Positions 34,052 to 47,505 are shown, counted from the first letter of the stretch. The stretch: 64,000 nt of DNA from Cercis canadensis (GCA_003255065.1 QAOA01002492.1:665901-729900), one strand, 5' to 3'. Translations and numbers: made by a program. The notes: generated by a model from the sequence alone, not told the origin.

Positions 34052-34284
34052 TAAAACCTTGGAGATTATAGCCAGCACGTTCTCCTTGGTGCATTTGAAT
34101 CTGGTAAGGCTTGTCAAAGCTCCCCAAAGTCAATGATGGCGACATGTCAGCTGGAGCAGCAGCTATAGATATCTGGTTGAACTCCCTTTCAGAACCAGAA
34201 GGTCTAGAACCCACTTCAATTTCACTATTAAACCTCAGAAACTGTGGTTGTTCATTTGTCCGAAACATCCCTTGCTTTTCTCTC
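34052..34284 (-). pseudogene. Orphan exon of unidentified gene, unit B
   Basis: A minus-strand open stretch bounded by an acceptor (cactagttgcag|G) and donor (CTCCAAG|gtttta). It encodes about 77 residues, including 'MFRTNEQPQFLRFNSEIEVG', 'SEREFNQISIAAAPADMSPS' and 'LGSFDKPYQIQMHQGERAG'. Exon form and an even residue mix suggest a genuine captured exon. I do not recognise the family. In unit C the copy has a stop (CAA to TAA) and is split by the solo LTR. Confidence 0.4.
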
Positions 34285-34337
34285 ACAGCCCCCTGCAACT
34301 AGTGACAATTCCTAATGAAATATCCACAAAAATACAG

Positions 34338-35182
34338 CCCCCTCACCTGAACTCAAAAGTGCCATATCTGATTTCAAAAGCTCGGCAAACAAATTGCAAA
34401 TGCAATCATATAAAAAGTGATAATTGGGATCATTTCTATACCTCTCTAGAGCTCTTCTAGCGCTGGCAATTTCCCTCTCCTTCCTCATTTTCCGAGCTGT
34501 TTCCTTATCAACCCCACTACTCACTGCTTCCTCCATAGATTCCAAAATTCCCTCCATCTCTTTATCTGAAACCTCAGTTTATCTGGCTCTCCCGCTTGCG
34601 TTTTCTGGACCTCCCCCGGGAACCTTTCTTTCCCTTCTTTCTGTTCCTCCATTCCTTTTTGGCATTTAGTCGAACATCTGGTCTCTCATGAAGCCGATAA
34701 AGAATCTCCAGCAAATCCTTAAGGTACCAAAAATCCGCAAGAGCCCTAACGTTCAGCGCAAGAGTTTTCGGGTGATGATCGTGAATCCACAGAGCCGATA
34801 CATAGAAATTCTCCTTGTCGGATTTTCCGGTGCCCCTCACACCCCTTAGATTGAATATCAATTTCAACGTCAGCAAAGGATCAAAGGTCAACGCCAGTTG
34901 CAGCCTCTGGATCAGATCAGAGGCCGGGTATCAGGTACAACATGGAAGAAAAAGTCGAGGCATGGGTTACCGGAGGAGAGGTAAGTGGCGGAGCGGTTTT
35001 CAGTCGACGGTGAGATTTTCGGTCTGGGAGATCAGAGTTTCCATGGCAGTCTGCTTTTGGGCAGAGTTGGTTATGGAATCCATAGGTGTAGCTTCAAGGG
35101 GTGAGTTTCCTGTGAGCGATTCGCCGGCCAATTTCTCGGCGGCGACGGCAGAAAACGGTGGATCCAGAAGCTCCATTTCCAA
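34338..35182 (-). pseudogene. Truncated DUF2828 copy
   Basis: Corresponds to the N-terminal part of the intact gene (about 10930-11791). It keeps 'MEMELLDPPFSA', 'GVRGTGKSDKENFYVSALW' and 'RRALERYRNDPNYHFLYD', but has small deletions (near 34575 and 35005) that break the frame. It stops abruptly at 34338, where unit B sequence begins. The MIDAS-bearing half is missing. This is the left edge of the unit C duplication. Confidence 0.85.
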
Positions 35183-35814
35183 GGATCGGATTATGGTGTT
35201 TAGTGTTTGATGATGAGAGTGAGAAGCAATGAGACATGCAGAAAGCAGTGACTATCTATAAAAGCAAAGGAATGTAGCCCCTACGTGTTAAGCAATGAAG
35301 GAAATGCTCTGTTTGGGAATATAGTAGCCAAGTCAAATCCTTGCTCTGTGTGTGACTCTGTCTAGCTCACTGATTTCGGGCAGTTACATGTAAAATTAAT
35401 TACATGCCATAATTAAATGATTTATTTATTTTTTTGTTTTTGTAACAAAGTGAAGAGAAAGAAAAACTGCAGAAAATTACTCCCATTCTCTCTGCCAATA
35501 AAATAAGAAAAATATTTATAAAGGATTGATCGCGGAATAACCAACCAACTTTTATAAAATTGAAGGTTTTTTTTAAATATTTTATAGTATATCATACTAT
35601 ATAAAAATAATAAAAGTTTAAATGACATGTATATAAATTAATTATTTTTAAATTTATTTGAGAAAATAAGATAAATTATATTTATATATAATAAAATATA
35701 AAAACTTATGCTTATCACGTAATATAATATGACATACTCACGTAGTATCATAAAATTTAAAATTATCTTCTTGGTTAATTTCTCTCAACACATGTGATAC
35801 CGTAACTTGTCAAT
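35183..35814. other. Upstream flank of truncated DUF2828 copy
   Basis: First 200 bp parallel 11800-12000, then AT-rich DNA specific to unit C. Nothing recognised. Confidence 0.4.
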
Positions 35815-37260
35815 CTCTATTCAGAAGGTGCCGAATATCATTGATAATATATCTTTAAAAATGAAAATTAACATCAGCATTTTCAATCAACTTTATAGCT
35901 TCAAGGGGGTCTAACTCGCACTCAAGACGATCTATCCCTTTGTTCCAACACAGCCACAACCCATTCCTGATAGCCATAACCTCGGCCTTGAGATTTAGTG
36001 CCCACTCCTATTGAACCACAGAAGCCAGCTTACCAGTTGCCACAGACCCTAATAGTTGCGGATAACATTACCCACAATCCACGTATTAATATCTTACGCC
36101 TAGAAACTATCCTTTGCACTAAAGCCCAAGAAAGTCCAAACTTGGCGAGAGGCTTAAAACAATCACGCAAGCAATGGATAATGGTTTCAATATCCCCTAT
36201 GCATGCACCTAAAACACTGTGCTTTGAGTGAGCTGACGCCGATAACGGTAACACATTTGTAGGAATAGCTTCATGCAAAACTAACCAAATAAACACCTTA
36301 ATTTTCTCTGGTACCCCAAGCTTCCAAACCCAGCACCAACTTGACATCGTCGTGTGAGAAATCTCCCTCGACCAAAGCCACTCATAACTAGCTCTAGCAG
36401 AATAAACCCCATCAGTAGCATTGCTCCAAACCAACCTATCCACCATCCCTCCAAACTCCAGAAGAACTGCAGTAATTCTTTCTTTAATACCTGCTTGCAC
36501 CCTGTTGCCCAAAGCTAGAAAGTCCCACATCCTATTAGTAATAATACGGCTAACTACCATGAGAATCTCTGTCAAAAAACCATTTTATCCAAATGCTTAA
36601 GTTGTTAGGTAAAGAATTTAAATGATTTTATATTTAATATAGGCGCACATGCACAAGCCCTTTAGGTATGGATAAAGCACAAATTTACTTATACATTATA
36701 CGAAAAATTTTAAATTAATTGAGAAAATGGGGGTAACAAAGATCGATTTCGTAACTACTTAGTTAAAAAGACTATTATACCATGTTAAGAATCAATTCAA
36801 CCTAAAAGTTTAAACTTTTTAAATTTAAACATGGACAAAATACATGTCCACTTATAATCTTTAGATCCAGAATCTCCTCAACATGATTGCACCGCAAAGG
36901 ACCACTATCAAACCACCTATCCTGCCACAAAGAAATCTGGGTTCCATCACCCAGTCTCCAAACCATGGCTTCTGTCAACACTTTAGCAGCTCTCATAATA
37001 GACCTCCATGCAAAGGACGAGTTAGCTGGGCACACAGGGTTCAGCAGGTTCTCATGCTTTTTCAAATACTTTTGAGCTAGGAGTTGAACCCATAATTTGT
37101 CATGGTTCTGCACCACGTCCCAAACCAATTTACCAAGAAGCGCAACATTTGATCTACAAGCAGAGCGAACACCAAGCCCACCAAACTTTCTAGGAAGAGT
37201 GACTGTATCCCACTTGACTAGATGCAACCCTCACCCATTCTCTGAACCTTTCCAGATGAA
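35815..37260 (-). mobile_element. LINE ORF2 3' fragment, unit C
   Basis: Longer version of 12366-13136. Minus-strand readings in order: post-RT region 'HLVKWDTVTLPRKFGGLGVR' with 'LLGKLVWDVVQNHDKLWV' and 'FAWRSIMRAAKVL' (37227-36802); zf-RVT 'WVWKLGVPEKIKVFIWLVLH' (36575-36030); RNase H-like end. Frames are interrupted by deletions. The RT catalytic region is not present. Dead. Confidence 0.75.
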
Positions 37261-37585
37261 CCGCCACTACTGAGTCAGTATCCCTGCACACAGCTTGTGG
37301 CAACTACATCATCTGCATACTATAGATTCGCATAGGAGTAAGCACCGACCTCTCCGATTTATTCTTCATTTAAATTTCGATTCTTTAAAATGAGGATACA
37401 TTTTATGAATTTAGATAGGAGTGACATGTACATTTTAGAGATTAAAGTGTAAGAATAACTGTTTATTTAAAAATTAGTGATTAAGATTACATGCATCTAA
37501 ATGAGAATAATAGATGAAACAATAATGTTCAGTGCATTTGACTATTAATATCAATTATCTATTATTTGTGTCATCAATGAAATAC

Positions 37586-37767
37586 GTTTTTTTTTGTTAC
37601 CTACTAGTGTCCGGGCTTCACCTTACTAATCCGGTTTTGAGCCGAGAAAGACGACAAGGGCAGTAAAGCTCTCCCAACAAACGCAGCTGCATTCCTAAGG
37701 GTTCGAACTCAAGACCTTTGGTTAAGCTAGAACAACCCCTTACCAGTTGATCTACACGCTTGTTGGT
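37586..37767 (-). mobile_element. tRNA-derived SINE, copy 1
   Basis: On the minus strand the head carries an A box ('tagatcaactgg') and a B box ('ggttcgaa..ttt' region, reading 'gagttcgaaccct'), and the tail is poly-A (poly-T at 37586-37595 on plus). A perfect 13-bp TSD, atcaatgaaatac, lies at 37573-37585 and 37768-37780. Same family as 58988-59187. TSD length and A-tail fit LINE-driven retroposition. Confidence 0.85.
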
Positions 37768-37780
37768 ATCAATGAAATAC

Positions 37781-38208
37781 TTTAATGATTAAATACTTGG
37801 TATTCTATTATAAAGGTTCTATATTCAAATCTCATCAATAATTGGTGGAGTGAAATTCTGAGAAGAAATAGGCTTTTCTCTATTATGTAACCTCAAGTTG
37901 AAACAAAATTTATCTATTATCCGCTATCCTGTCTACGTACATTATCCCACATAAATCAAATCATCCAACAAAATCCTAATCAACATTGCTATATTGGCAC
38001 ATATACATTCACCTCGGTATATATCAATAATGGTCAACGGAATTAAAACCTTGCTACCTAAAATAATAATTACCAAATAAATTGTTACTGATAATTACTA
38101 ATTAAGTGTAAATAATAATTACCTTGCTTCCTAGAATAATCATGATACATAGGCATTGATTCAGCATATAATTAATCAATGGTCAATTGAGCTTCCTTCC
38201 AAAAACAA
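37781..38208. other. Non-coding part of unit C
   Basis: AT-rich; the last 230 bp parallel 13105-13318 of unit A. No gene. Confidence 0.4.
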
Positions 38209-38245
38209 ATATATATATATATATATATATATGGAAAAAAGGTTT

Positions 38246-38525
38246 AGTGGATATATTGGTAATAGCTTTTCCTTGAAGGTTTCCTCGGTTGATGGTTTTG
38301 AAGGTGGTGAGGAGGATGTGATAACAATATCCACCGTCAGATGTAATGGAATTGGGTCAGTGGGATTTCTTTCCAATCCTCAAAGAACTAATGTTACTTT
38401 AACTCGAGCAGGGTATGGCCTTTGGATAGTAGGTAATGGTGCAACTATGATGAATAGTGGCTCTTTTTGGGAGAGATTAGTCCTTGATACCAAGGCTCGA
38501 GGGTGCGATGATACTAGTATTAATA
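38246..38525 (+). pseudogene. SEN1-like helicase C-terminal fragment, unit C
   Basis: Open copy of 13361-13656: '[20 protein letters not shown]' and '[20 protein letters not shown]', the late SF1 helicase motifs, then '[15 protein letters not shown]'. It is less damaged than the unit A copy, but lacks Walker A/B and ends in a stop where the RT scrap begins. The motif VI arginine in 'LTRA' is kept. Captured fragment rather than a gene. Confidence 0.7.
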
Positions 38526-38529
38526 CACA

Positions 38530-38640
38530 ATCTGAATTTTAAAATATTATGAATGATATTTTTAATCTTTTTTCAAAATTTACTATTATATATATAGATG
38601 ACGTTTTAGTATTCTCAAATACTATAAATAAACAGTGTTG
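38530..38640 (+). mobile_element. Reverse-transcriptase scrap with YIDD box, unit C
   Basis: Sister of 13657-13758. It has the same 'YIDDVLVFS' box, with a TAA at its start where unit A has CAA. The identical join to the helicase tail in both units shows the fusion is older than the duplication. Confidence 0.6.
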
Positions 38641-39029
38641 GTGAGCTGGGAATTTTTCTTTTCTAACTTCCAAATACATTCAAGATAGTGCCTGAAAATT
38701 TTCCTTTTAAAGTGAGCTGGGAAGGGTGTTGGTGTTTCATGTACAATCACAAACCTTGGTTGTCGCCTTTTCAATGCATCGGATTTCTTAAGGAAGGTCA
38801 TAGTGAAAGATGAGGGAGTAATGAATAAGCAGTGTATTTATATGGCAAAGATATGTATCAAACATTCTGTAATAATATTGAGTTAGCTATATTATGAGGT
38901 AAATCAAGAGTAAAAAAAAGAGTACTTATGATATATATGAGAGAACTGAGTTATACAGATTGACTATATGAGATTGAGAGTCACGCAGAACTACAGGTAA
39001 GAATGAGGATTTTGAGTATTTCATGAAGT

Positions 39030-39616
39030 TAGAGGTGGGGAAATGGGCCAGGCCCAGTGGGCTGGCCCGTTTTAGCCCGAAAAAAAAAGTAGGGCTGGGT
39101 TCCTATTTCACCAGCACGAATAAAAATGGGCCAATTTGGCCTAGCCCGTTTTGGCCCGCAGCCCATCCAGGTTTGGGCCGGGCTGGCCCTTTTTTTTTTT
39201 TTGTTGCCAAATCAGTATATATTTTTTTTCAACTTTAAAGTATAATGTACTATACTTTTTTTAGTTACTTAAACATCTTTATTTTAAATTTACACTTACA
39301 TGTATTTTTTTATACATATTTAATGCTTTGTTTTAATTTTATTTATTACTTTATACATATTTTATTTTGTTCAATTAAATTCATTAATAATTTAACTAAA
39401 ATCACTAATGAAAAAAGCTTAAATATTTGTTAGATTTTAAAGTAATTACAAATAAAAATAACTTAAAAAAAAAATGGGCCAGCCCATTTAGCCCGCAGCC
39501 CTAGGAGGGCTGGGCTGGGCCAGCAGATTGCTAGCCTGAATAAAAAGGGACAAATTGGCCCGTGGCCCAATCGGGCTGGGCCAAAACGGGCCAGGCTGGC
39601 CCGTTTCCCACCTCTA
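39030..39616. mobile_element. 587-bp hAT-type MITE, unit C
   Basis: Same element, ends and 8-bp TSD as 25871-26457, with only a few substitutions and small indels. Confidence 0.8.
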
Positions 39617-41026
39617 CATGAAGCTACCATATCTAAAGACTGAAACCAATTGCATTAAACGAGCTAAACAGGGACTATTTCAATGATAATCATAAATAAA
39701 AACATTTTTGACTATGCCTATGTTGAGGAGCAGGTCGGCACATGTGAGGTAAGAAATAGGGTGTTCAAGTTGATATCTACACAAATATTATGCCAGAGCT
39801 TAGGCCATGTGTAGTGACGCTCAGACTCTAATGCCCAAGTTAGTGGTTGTGCCAAGTTGGTAGGTTGCAATGAGAGTTTGTAAAAAATATACATATATGT
39901 GGGAAAATGCTGTTTATAGAGAAGTAAATGGTACAATAGTCATTTTGCTGTTGAGGCTAACTTGAGCTTGGTATTATTGGGCTTGATTAGGCCTTAGGGT
40001 ATTATGGATTAATATTGAGTAATTACGCTCTTCTCTTCTTTTAACTATCCTTCTCCTTAGATGGAGACATCAAAGCTTTACTACAACTCATACACATTTT
40101 GTTGACTGACGCAACTTTCTCACATTATATACTCTTCAAATACATCTTACACTAACTTAACATACCGGAATCTCTTAGAAGTGCGGTTATTTTGACATGT
40201 TCTTTCTGTCTTTCTAATCATTTCATTTACTTCGATAGTCAGTCTCATTATGTTATTCTATTCTTAGTGTTAACTTTTCCATGTTCTCTTTCAGCCACAA
40301 CAAGCAAAGATTTTGTTTTAAGTTTTACAAAGTTACAGGGTTGTAGAGAGAGGATAATGTATAAAATCCGAGCAATATAGAACAAAATTCAAGTAGGCCT
40401 ATTCAGAGTTTAGGAGGGTTTACATAAATCTAGAGACTATTGATGATATCTTGACAGCACTGACTTGATCTCCACAAGGGAACTTAACCTGACCTTCCCC
40501 CACCAACCTACTAAAGACACTGCCTTTATACCAGCACACATCAGAATCATTAGAACGCCACAAGTACAACTATAAATAGCATGTATGACACTATTTATGA
40601 GGCATTGATATTGTCTTTAGCTCTTTGATACTGACTTGACACCAGTATTGATAGTATCTTGATAGTCTTTAGCTCTTTAGCTCTTTAACTTCACCCAATC
40701 TAGACTTCCTTTACAGGTCCTTAAGCTAGTACCAGGGAGACTTCCAGGTTGGTGATTAACTCAGTATAGACTCCGACACCAATCTTGGATAACAACAGTA
40801 TCAAAGTGTACAGAGTTGGAAGTAATATGAGTATAAGGACTATGTAAGTAGCATACTCCATAATTTATCACCGTTAAATGCTCATCAAATATTTATAATC
40901 TCCAATATATATAGCTTGTTAGCTATATATTGGCCTTACATCTCATAGTAACTGGAACATGAAATTCTCATAGCCACCTTATTCGTAGAACTAACTTAAT
41001 AAAAGTCATTTATTACAGTCATCTCT

Positions 41027-43674
41027 TCATCCTCTCATATATTTTTTAAGTGGAGGAGGCTTCCTAATCATAGTTGCTTGCTCAAAGGAATATGCGATTT
41101 CGATCAGTTTTGACTCTGAACCTTTCAGTCCTCCAAACAAAATCCCAAACGGTCCATTTTTGCCATACCCTGCAGGCACAGTTACTCCTGGATAACCTCC
41201 AATTGCAAGTACATGAGCAAAACCAGAAGTAGGCACAGCTACTGCATCTAGTTTATTCTCTTTCATTATTTTCTCAAAACCAGTTTTGGACAATGTTTCT
41301 AAAGTCAGTAGTGCTGCTTTCTCTTTTCCTCCAATTCCATTCGTCTTTTGGGCTAGCAAAAATAGTTCTTGGCCATACTCCAGTCTCTCCTGCAATTGTA
41401 TACCACAGTTGAGTTAGTCATAGACATATATTAATCATGACCAAATATATCACAAGTTCAAAACTAGTTTCTGCTCTCATACTCACTAATTTGGGGTTTC
41501 TCTTGTTGAAAGCTATCACATCTGCCAAGGATCGCACCGGGGAAACAACTAAGTCTTTAAGGTAAGCATTCAAGGATAGTTTGAATTCAGTTTCCAATGC
41601 AGAGCCTTCACTAGGATCATTAAAGATTTTGACAAGATCTAGTTCCAAATTGCCAACCAGAACTGCACCCTTTTTCCTAAATTTGGGGAAAGTACATGCA
41701 ACTTTTTGTATCAATTCACTAGAACTAAATAATTGTTGAAATACACATATTTAGACAGTAATTTTCATTACCCTAAAGTCTTCAGGTGTTTCTCAAAAGT
41801 TTCATTTTGGAAAGTGTCATTGCGAAGGAAAAATTCTATCGCAGCTCCCAATATCCCTAATCTTTTTCCTCTTAGTCCATCAGTTTTAAGAAATTGGGCG
41901 TAGCCACCTTTTGGGATATACTGTGATGCTTCAATTGTTGCCTTATCCCTAGCATCAATGCCAGCAACAGCTTCAAGGACATAGGCAGCATCTGATACAG
42001 TCCTGCAAATTGGTCTGTGCCATCCCACACCATGATACACATTTCACTTGTAATAGCATCAGAAAGTTATGTTCCTCTAGCAAAAGGTGCATAATGTTTT
42101 CTAACTGCTTGTAGTCAAAATTGACTTACCCAACCGAGTCTTGTCTGGGTGAGATTGGAACTACCCCTGCTCTGCTGGTGAGACCAACAGTTGGTTTGAT
42201 TCCCACTACATAATTAGTTTCTGAAGGACATAAAATGGAGCCATCAGTCTCTGTGCCAAGAGTTACTGCTGCCAAATTTGCTGCTACTGATATTGCTGAC
42301 CCGCTACTAGAGCCACAAGGATCTCCTAGTGTGTATGGATTCTGCACAGAAATGACATGGAGTAAGTACACTGAGAAATTTAGAATCATCATAAGTTCAC
42401 AACATATTTAATCAGAGCTATACTGAGACGAAATAGAAAGAAATATGCATATAGCATCTCTCATCTTCATCTTATATCCAACTCCACAGGTAAGACCATT
42501 TTGCCATTTTCTTTTTCCCCCTCGTGTCTTTCTCTTTTCCACTCTTCTTGTTTGTTCTATAATTAAAGAGTGCGGTGATGGTAGTTTGTTTCTTTTCTTT
42601 AGTAAGGTACATGTGTCTTGTCCAGATGGCAAGATACAAGCAAAGAATAGATAGGTTTAGTTTGCCAAGCCTGGAAGTAACAGAACAAGTATGTCTCTCC
42701 TCATATGTGTAATAGCAGCAAGATATACAAGGAAAGAGCTGTCAGCTTTAAGATTATTTTGATTTTACAATATCTGAAGAATGTATATGATTCACATTCA
42801 TATATAACTTCGAGCTTTAAAGATACTAAGTGGACTGCTTTCTGTCTATGAGGCTACACTAAATTGAACCTAGGAAAGAAAATTTCTCATAATCTAGAGG
42901 ACTACATTGCTTATTTAAGTATGAACAAGTTTGAGCTCTAAGGATACCAAGTGAACTACGTCCTGTCTAAGACTCTATTGGAAATTGAAGCCAAGCAAGG
43001 AAATTCTACACCATCTAGAAGTTTGAGCTAAGAGGCTATGTAAAATTGAAACTAGGAAAGGAAATTCCACATAATATGGAAGACCACATTGCTTATTGAA
43101 GTATAAATTAGAAATTTACCTTTCCTTGTCCACCTCTGGCACTCCAACCAGAGGGTGCGTTATTGGACCTAAAGTAAGACCACTCACTCAAGCTGGCCTT
43201 TCCCAATATGATAGCTCCAAACTTCCTCAACCTTTTAACAACCCCTGCATCTCTAGGAACCACAGAGCCCAGCAATGCAAATGAACCTGCCGTGGTGTTG
43301 AGCTTATCCTTAGTTGCGATGTTATCCTTGAGCAAAATGGGTATTCCATGCAACTTAGACAAAGAGTGAGGTGCCTTAGCCTTGCGCTCTTGGTCAGCTC
43401 TATCAGCTTGGGCTAGTGCATCTGGGTTTACCTCTATCACACCCTTAAGAACTGGATTTATCCTCTCGATTTCTTTGAGATAGAACTCAACCAGTTGCCT
43501 AGAGGTTAGTTGGTTACCCTTGAAAGCAAGTTGCAGATCAAGCACGGTGGCTTCTCTGATTGATAGCTCCTTGCCTGAGGTTGTGGGTATTATTCCAGAT
43601 GACGTTGTGGCTACAAGGATTAACAAAAGAAGGAATGAGAAGGAAGGGATGCTGAGTATTAAATTGGAAGCCAT
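41027..43674 (-). CDS. Amidase-signature protein, copy C
   Basis: Exons 43674-43120, 42341-42130, 42014-41772, 41676-41487, 41389-41027; 520 aa, the same peptide as copy B in every exon. The Lys116/Ser196/Ser220 triad, leader peptide and splice sites are intact, and a TATA box lies at 43741-43750. Because coding and intron sequence match copy B with no visible difference, the pair is either very recent, gene-converted, or two alleles set in tandem by the assembler. Confidence 0.88.
42800..43105. repeat. Intronic minisatellite, copy C
   Basis: Same two-unit 120-bp arrangement in intron 1 as copy B. Confidence 0.65.
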
Positions 43675-43850
43675 AGAGGGAAAGAGAAGCTGACTAACTT
43701 TTCAGTCAAGCATATCTTCGAACACTTGCAGTGCCATATCTTTTTATAGCTCTCAAAAATGGAAAGGAAGCAAGGTTGTTACAGTCTAAATTTTACTGAA
43801 CCATCACTTACACTTTTTTTTGTGTAGATCATAGCTTTCAGTAATGCAAG

Positions 43851-44308
43851 TAAGGGTGTAATCAGTCTGGTTTACACCTTAAACCGACACCAAACTGACC
43901 AAATCATATGGTTGGGTTCGGTTTTTCAAATTTTTGAAAATAAACCGAAACAAATTGGTTCGGTCTGGTTTGGTTTGGTCAGTTGCCAAAAAAATTTGGA
44001 TAAGCTTTTTTTTTTTTTTTTTGTAAATTTGAACAAGAAAAAAGCCAAAAACTGAACTGGTTTTAGCCATTTCAGGAAAAAAAAAAAAAAAACTTCAAAA
44101 TAACTAAAACGATGTCATTTTAGCCTACTTAGATTGGTTCGAATTATTTTTGGTTTTTCTTCGTTGAAATTGAGAGTCGAACCAATTCCCTCGGTTTTTT
44201 TAAAATAAAATCGAGAACTAGTTCGACACCCTCAGTTTGGTTCAATTTTCCCTAATCCGATTTGGTTCAGTCGATTTGATCAATTTGGTCGATTTTGCTT
44301 ACACCCCT
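43851..44308. mobile_element. GGTTCGGTTTGG-type MITE, unit C
   Basis: Complete version of 30445-30907, with the same ends and TSD. Between 44007 and 44090 it shows the sequence ('gtaaatttgaacaag' to 'gccatttcagg') hidden by the N gap in unit B. Confidence 0.8.
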
Positions 44309-45234
44309 AATGCAAAGGAAGCAACAATTCAATCTTAAAACTATTTCAAGTTAGTGAGGAGAAAAAAATCTCAGCCACAAAAAAAAAAAAAAAAAATACT
44401 GAGTTAAATTTAGATTATGTCAATGTGACAGTGTGACTTTAACTTGTGTACTCATAGCATTACTCTTCTATCATTATCATCAAAACCCACTTAAATAATA
44501 GTAATACTATTTACATAGTACCTAATATCCAGATTCCTGTGTTACAAAAAAAAAAAGGTCATACATCATGCTTGCATAAATTTTACAATCCGAGTTTTAC
44601 TGGACCACCCATTAAAACTTTTCTGTAAGAGGTTAGATTCTGCTACCTCACCAATGTGGCATAGTGTGACCTGTAAAAACATTTCGCTCCAACCAAAGTC
44701 ACTAATGATTTTGTCTGTACCTTTATAGTTCTTGGTGCAACGTTGGACCAAAATGAGAAGATGATGGGTCATATTACTGTTTTGTATGTTGGTGTATTAC
44801 TAGAAAAAAAAATTAAAAAAAAAATGCAATGGGATGAAAGAGATTGTGAGTATTGAATTGAAATCCATTAGAGGGAAAGAGCAAATGACTTTCTGAGTCT
44901 ATTTGCGGAGGATGGATACATAGAATCTCTTAGGCATATTGACAAGCACTTGGTGTGTTATGTATTTAGATCCTTTAAATGTGGAAAGGAAATAAACTAT
45001 GTTGACCCACTTCAAATAATTTTCACAACGTTATCGATTTTGTCTTTGCAAGTGTAAATAGAATGAGAAAATATCCCATTCCACTTACAACATGATTCAC
45101 AAGCATCTCAACCAAAGCAATATGTTGGGGATGTCAATTTCGAAAGTTCTAGAAAACCAAAGTGCTTAGGGCTATGATTGTTTTGCGTTGTTTTATGGCA
45201 CGCTTGGACAAAGCAAAAGGTCTAGCTCTTGGAG

Positions 45235-45722
45235 TGGGATATAGCATTATAGAAATATTTTACATATTTATTATATTTTATAACTTATTTATCTTAATAT
45301 CATATTTAAAAAAAATTAAAAAATTAAAAAAAAAGAATTTAACATGTGGGGATCACCGGACAAGCCGTATGCCACTCTGTGCATCCAGTGAGGACACGCT
45401 GAGTGGCAAACGGCGTGTCCGTTTTTGTCCCCTTCACGCAAGCTTTGCAAAGGAGAAGGGAAAAAAAAAAAAAAAAAAACCAGAGGAGCCTCGAGAAGGA
45501 AGAGAAAAGGAAAAAGAGGAAGAAGTGGCCATATGAGAACATGCCATTAGCCATTCAGAAGGTCCAGTGGGAGCACACGGAATGATAGACGGCATGTGCA
45601 GTGATCCCTGGATGTCAGGTTTTTTTTTTTTTTTTTTTCATTTTTTTTAAATGTAATACTAAGATAAATAAATTAAAAAATATAATAAATATGTAAAATT
45701 ATTTCTAAATTGCTATATTCCA
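45235..45722. mobile_element. Foldback element with GC-rich core, unit C
   Basis: Gap-free copy of 31834-32326. It keeps about 18 bp near 45260 that unit B lacks, making its left inverted repeat the more complete. Confidence 0.65.
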
Positions 45723-47505
45723 GTCAAAGAGCCCAAAGGATCCCCATCTCATCATATATCAAGAATGAAAAATTACCTCCCTCTCTCTCTCTTATGCTAC
45801 CCTTATATAAAATACAATTTCTTATAAAATACAAAAAATGCACGATATAAGAAAATGTGCTAAGAAATAATTTTTTTAAATTTTCTTTTTGGCACGTCTT
45901 CTTATACTATGTCATTGTTACATTTTATAAGTAATTATATTCTAGCACATATTGGATGACTTAATTTTTGAAAATCTTTACAATTACACTAAAATCATAT
46001 TGTAAGTCCTACTAGGTCTCACCCAAAACCCCACCTAAAGAGAATGAGGGTAGTGCTATCCCCATTAAGAGAGTGGGTAGCATAGCTCTCCCCTTAATAT
46101 TATTAGGAAGACTTTTAAAAATTAAGTAGTGTGGGTCAAAACCTCAAATTTGACAAAATATAAGTTTAATTGGTAAAAAAAAAAAAATTAATTTGTATTT
46201 TTGACATTTTTGTTGTATTGTGCTATTTATGCATTTTAAAGGTAAATAACTATTTTAGCACACATAGCTGATTTGATTTTTTGAGATCTTCATAATGGTA
46301 CTAAAATATATCTAGGTGGGTTTAAAAATTACATCTTGCTCCTCTGAATTGATACTATATAATATGCATACAATGAAGAAAAATACCGAATTTGCTTGAG
46401 AAAACATAGGTGACATATTGTTGTTCTTCATAACTCGTGCCATTTATAATTTTATATGACTAGTGATTATCTTGTTTCTAATAATAAATATGTATACATT
46501 GACCACAGGGGTCTAGGATCACACCATGACCACAATTCATGTAAAATTACAAATAGCAACGGGTCATTAACAACAAGAAGCCACCTATGCTGTGTTGGGA
46601 AATTTTGATATTTCATTTAATTGTATGCATACTGTATGCTATCACTTGAGTATAATAAGGTATAACTTTTAAATCCACCTAAAAATGTTTTTGTTTGAAC
46701 TCCCCAACAATAATTATCTCAAATTTTTATAGTTTGCTAGCCCCCATCCCTTTTCAGTTTTTGAAAAAAAAATAAAATCAAAAGGTGAAAATCATATTGT
46801 GGGCAACTCTCTTACCAAATTCTAATGGGGATCAGATTTTCTTTTAGTCAATTAGAAGATGGCAGGTCAAATGCATGGTGAAATTGCGAATGAGAAGCAG
46901 ATTATAGAGAGGGATACTTTGTCCAAAGGGGGCTTAAATGGACAAAGAGAAAAACAAGCTTCAGCTTGTTTGCTGATGATAAGGACATGTTAGCATGCCG
47001 GAAAGGACTTGCTTTAATAGATTAATCCCAATATTATTTAATTGGAAGACTACAGATTATTCAAATGCTCAAAGTTCGCAAAATGTTAAATAATGCTGCA
47101 CATCCTGAGCCGATATGCATTAACAAATATTGACAACTCTTACCAGATTCAAATGCAGCAAGGAGAACATCATCACCCTTGTTCCCATCAGCTTCAAGTG
47201 CAGCTACCGCTCACACCGCAACAATTTCAACCTCGGCAACAAATGTAGGAGCCAGCATTTGATTTCTTCTTGGTCTATCTCTGCTAATGGTAAATGGTGT
47301 TTCTTGAAATAAGTGTGACTTTAAGGAAAAACTCTGTTCAATGTCTTGTGTGAGAAGCTACATTTGTTATTTTTAAGATGGTATAAGTTGAATGAGCTAA
47401 AAAAAAAGAATAACAAACAAGTAAATATTTGACTATTAATATGTTTAGTAAACCTTGGAGATTATAGCCAGCACGTTCTCCTTGGTGCATTTAAATCTGG
47501 TAAGG
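45723..47505. other. Non-coding part of unit C
   Basis: Parallel to 32.3-34.05 kb with scattered substitutions. No gene. Confidence 0.4.

Larger units (their letters stand above)
26753..34337. repeat. Segmental duplication, copy B
   Basis: Nearly identical to 40155-48315: all five amidase exons match at an offset of exactly 13406 and the encoded peptides are the same. Differences are few: the poly-T/N region at 30601-30677, small indels near 31860, scattered substitutions beyond 32.8 kb and the solo LTR found only in C. The right end is a sharp junction into DUF2828 sequence at 34337/34338. Confidence 0.85.
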
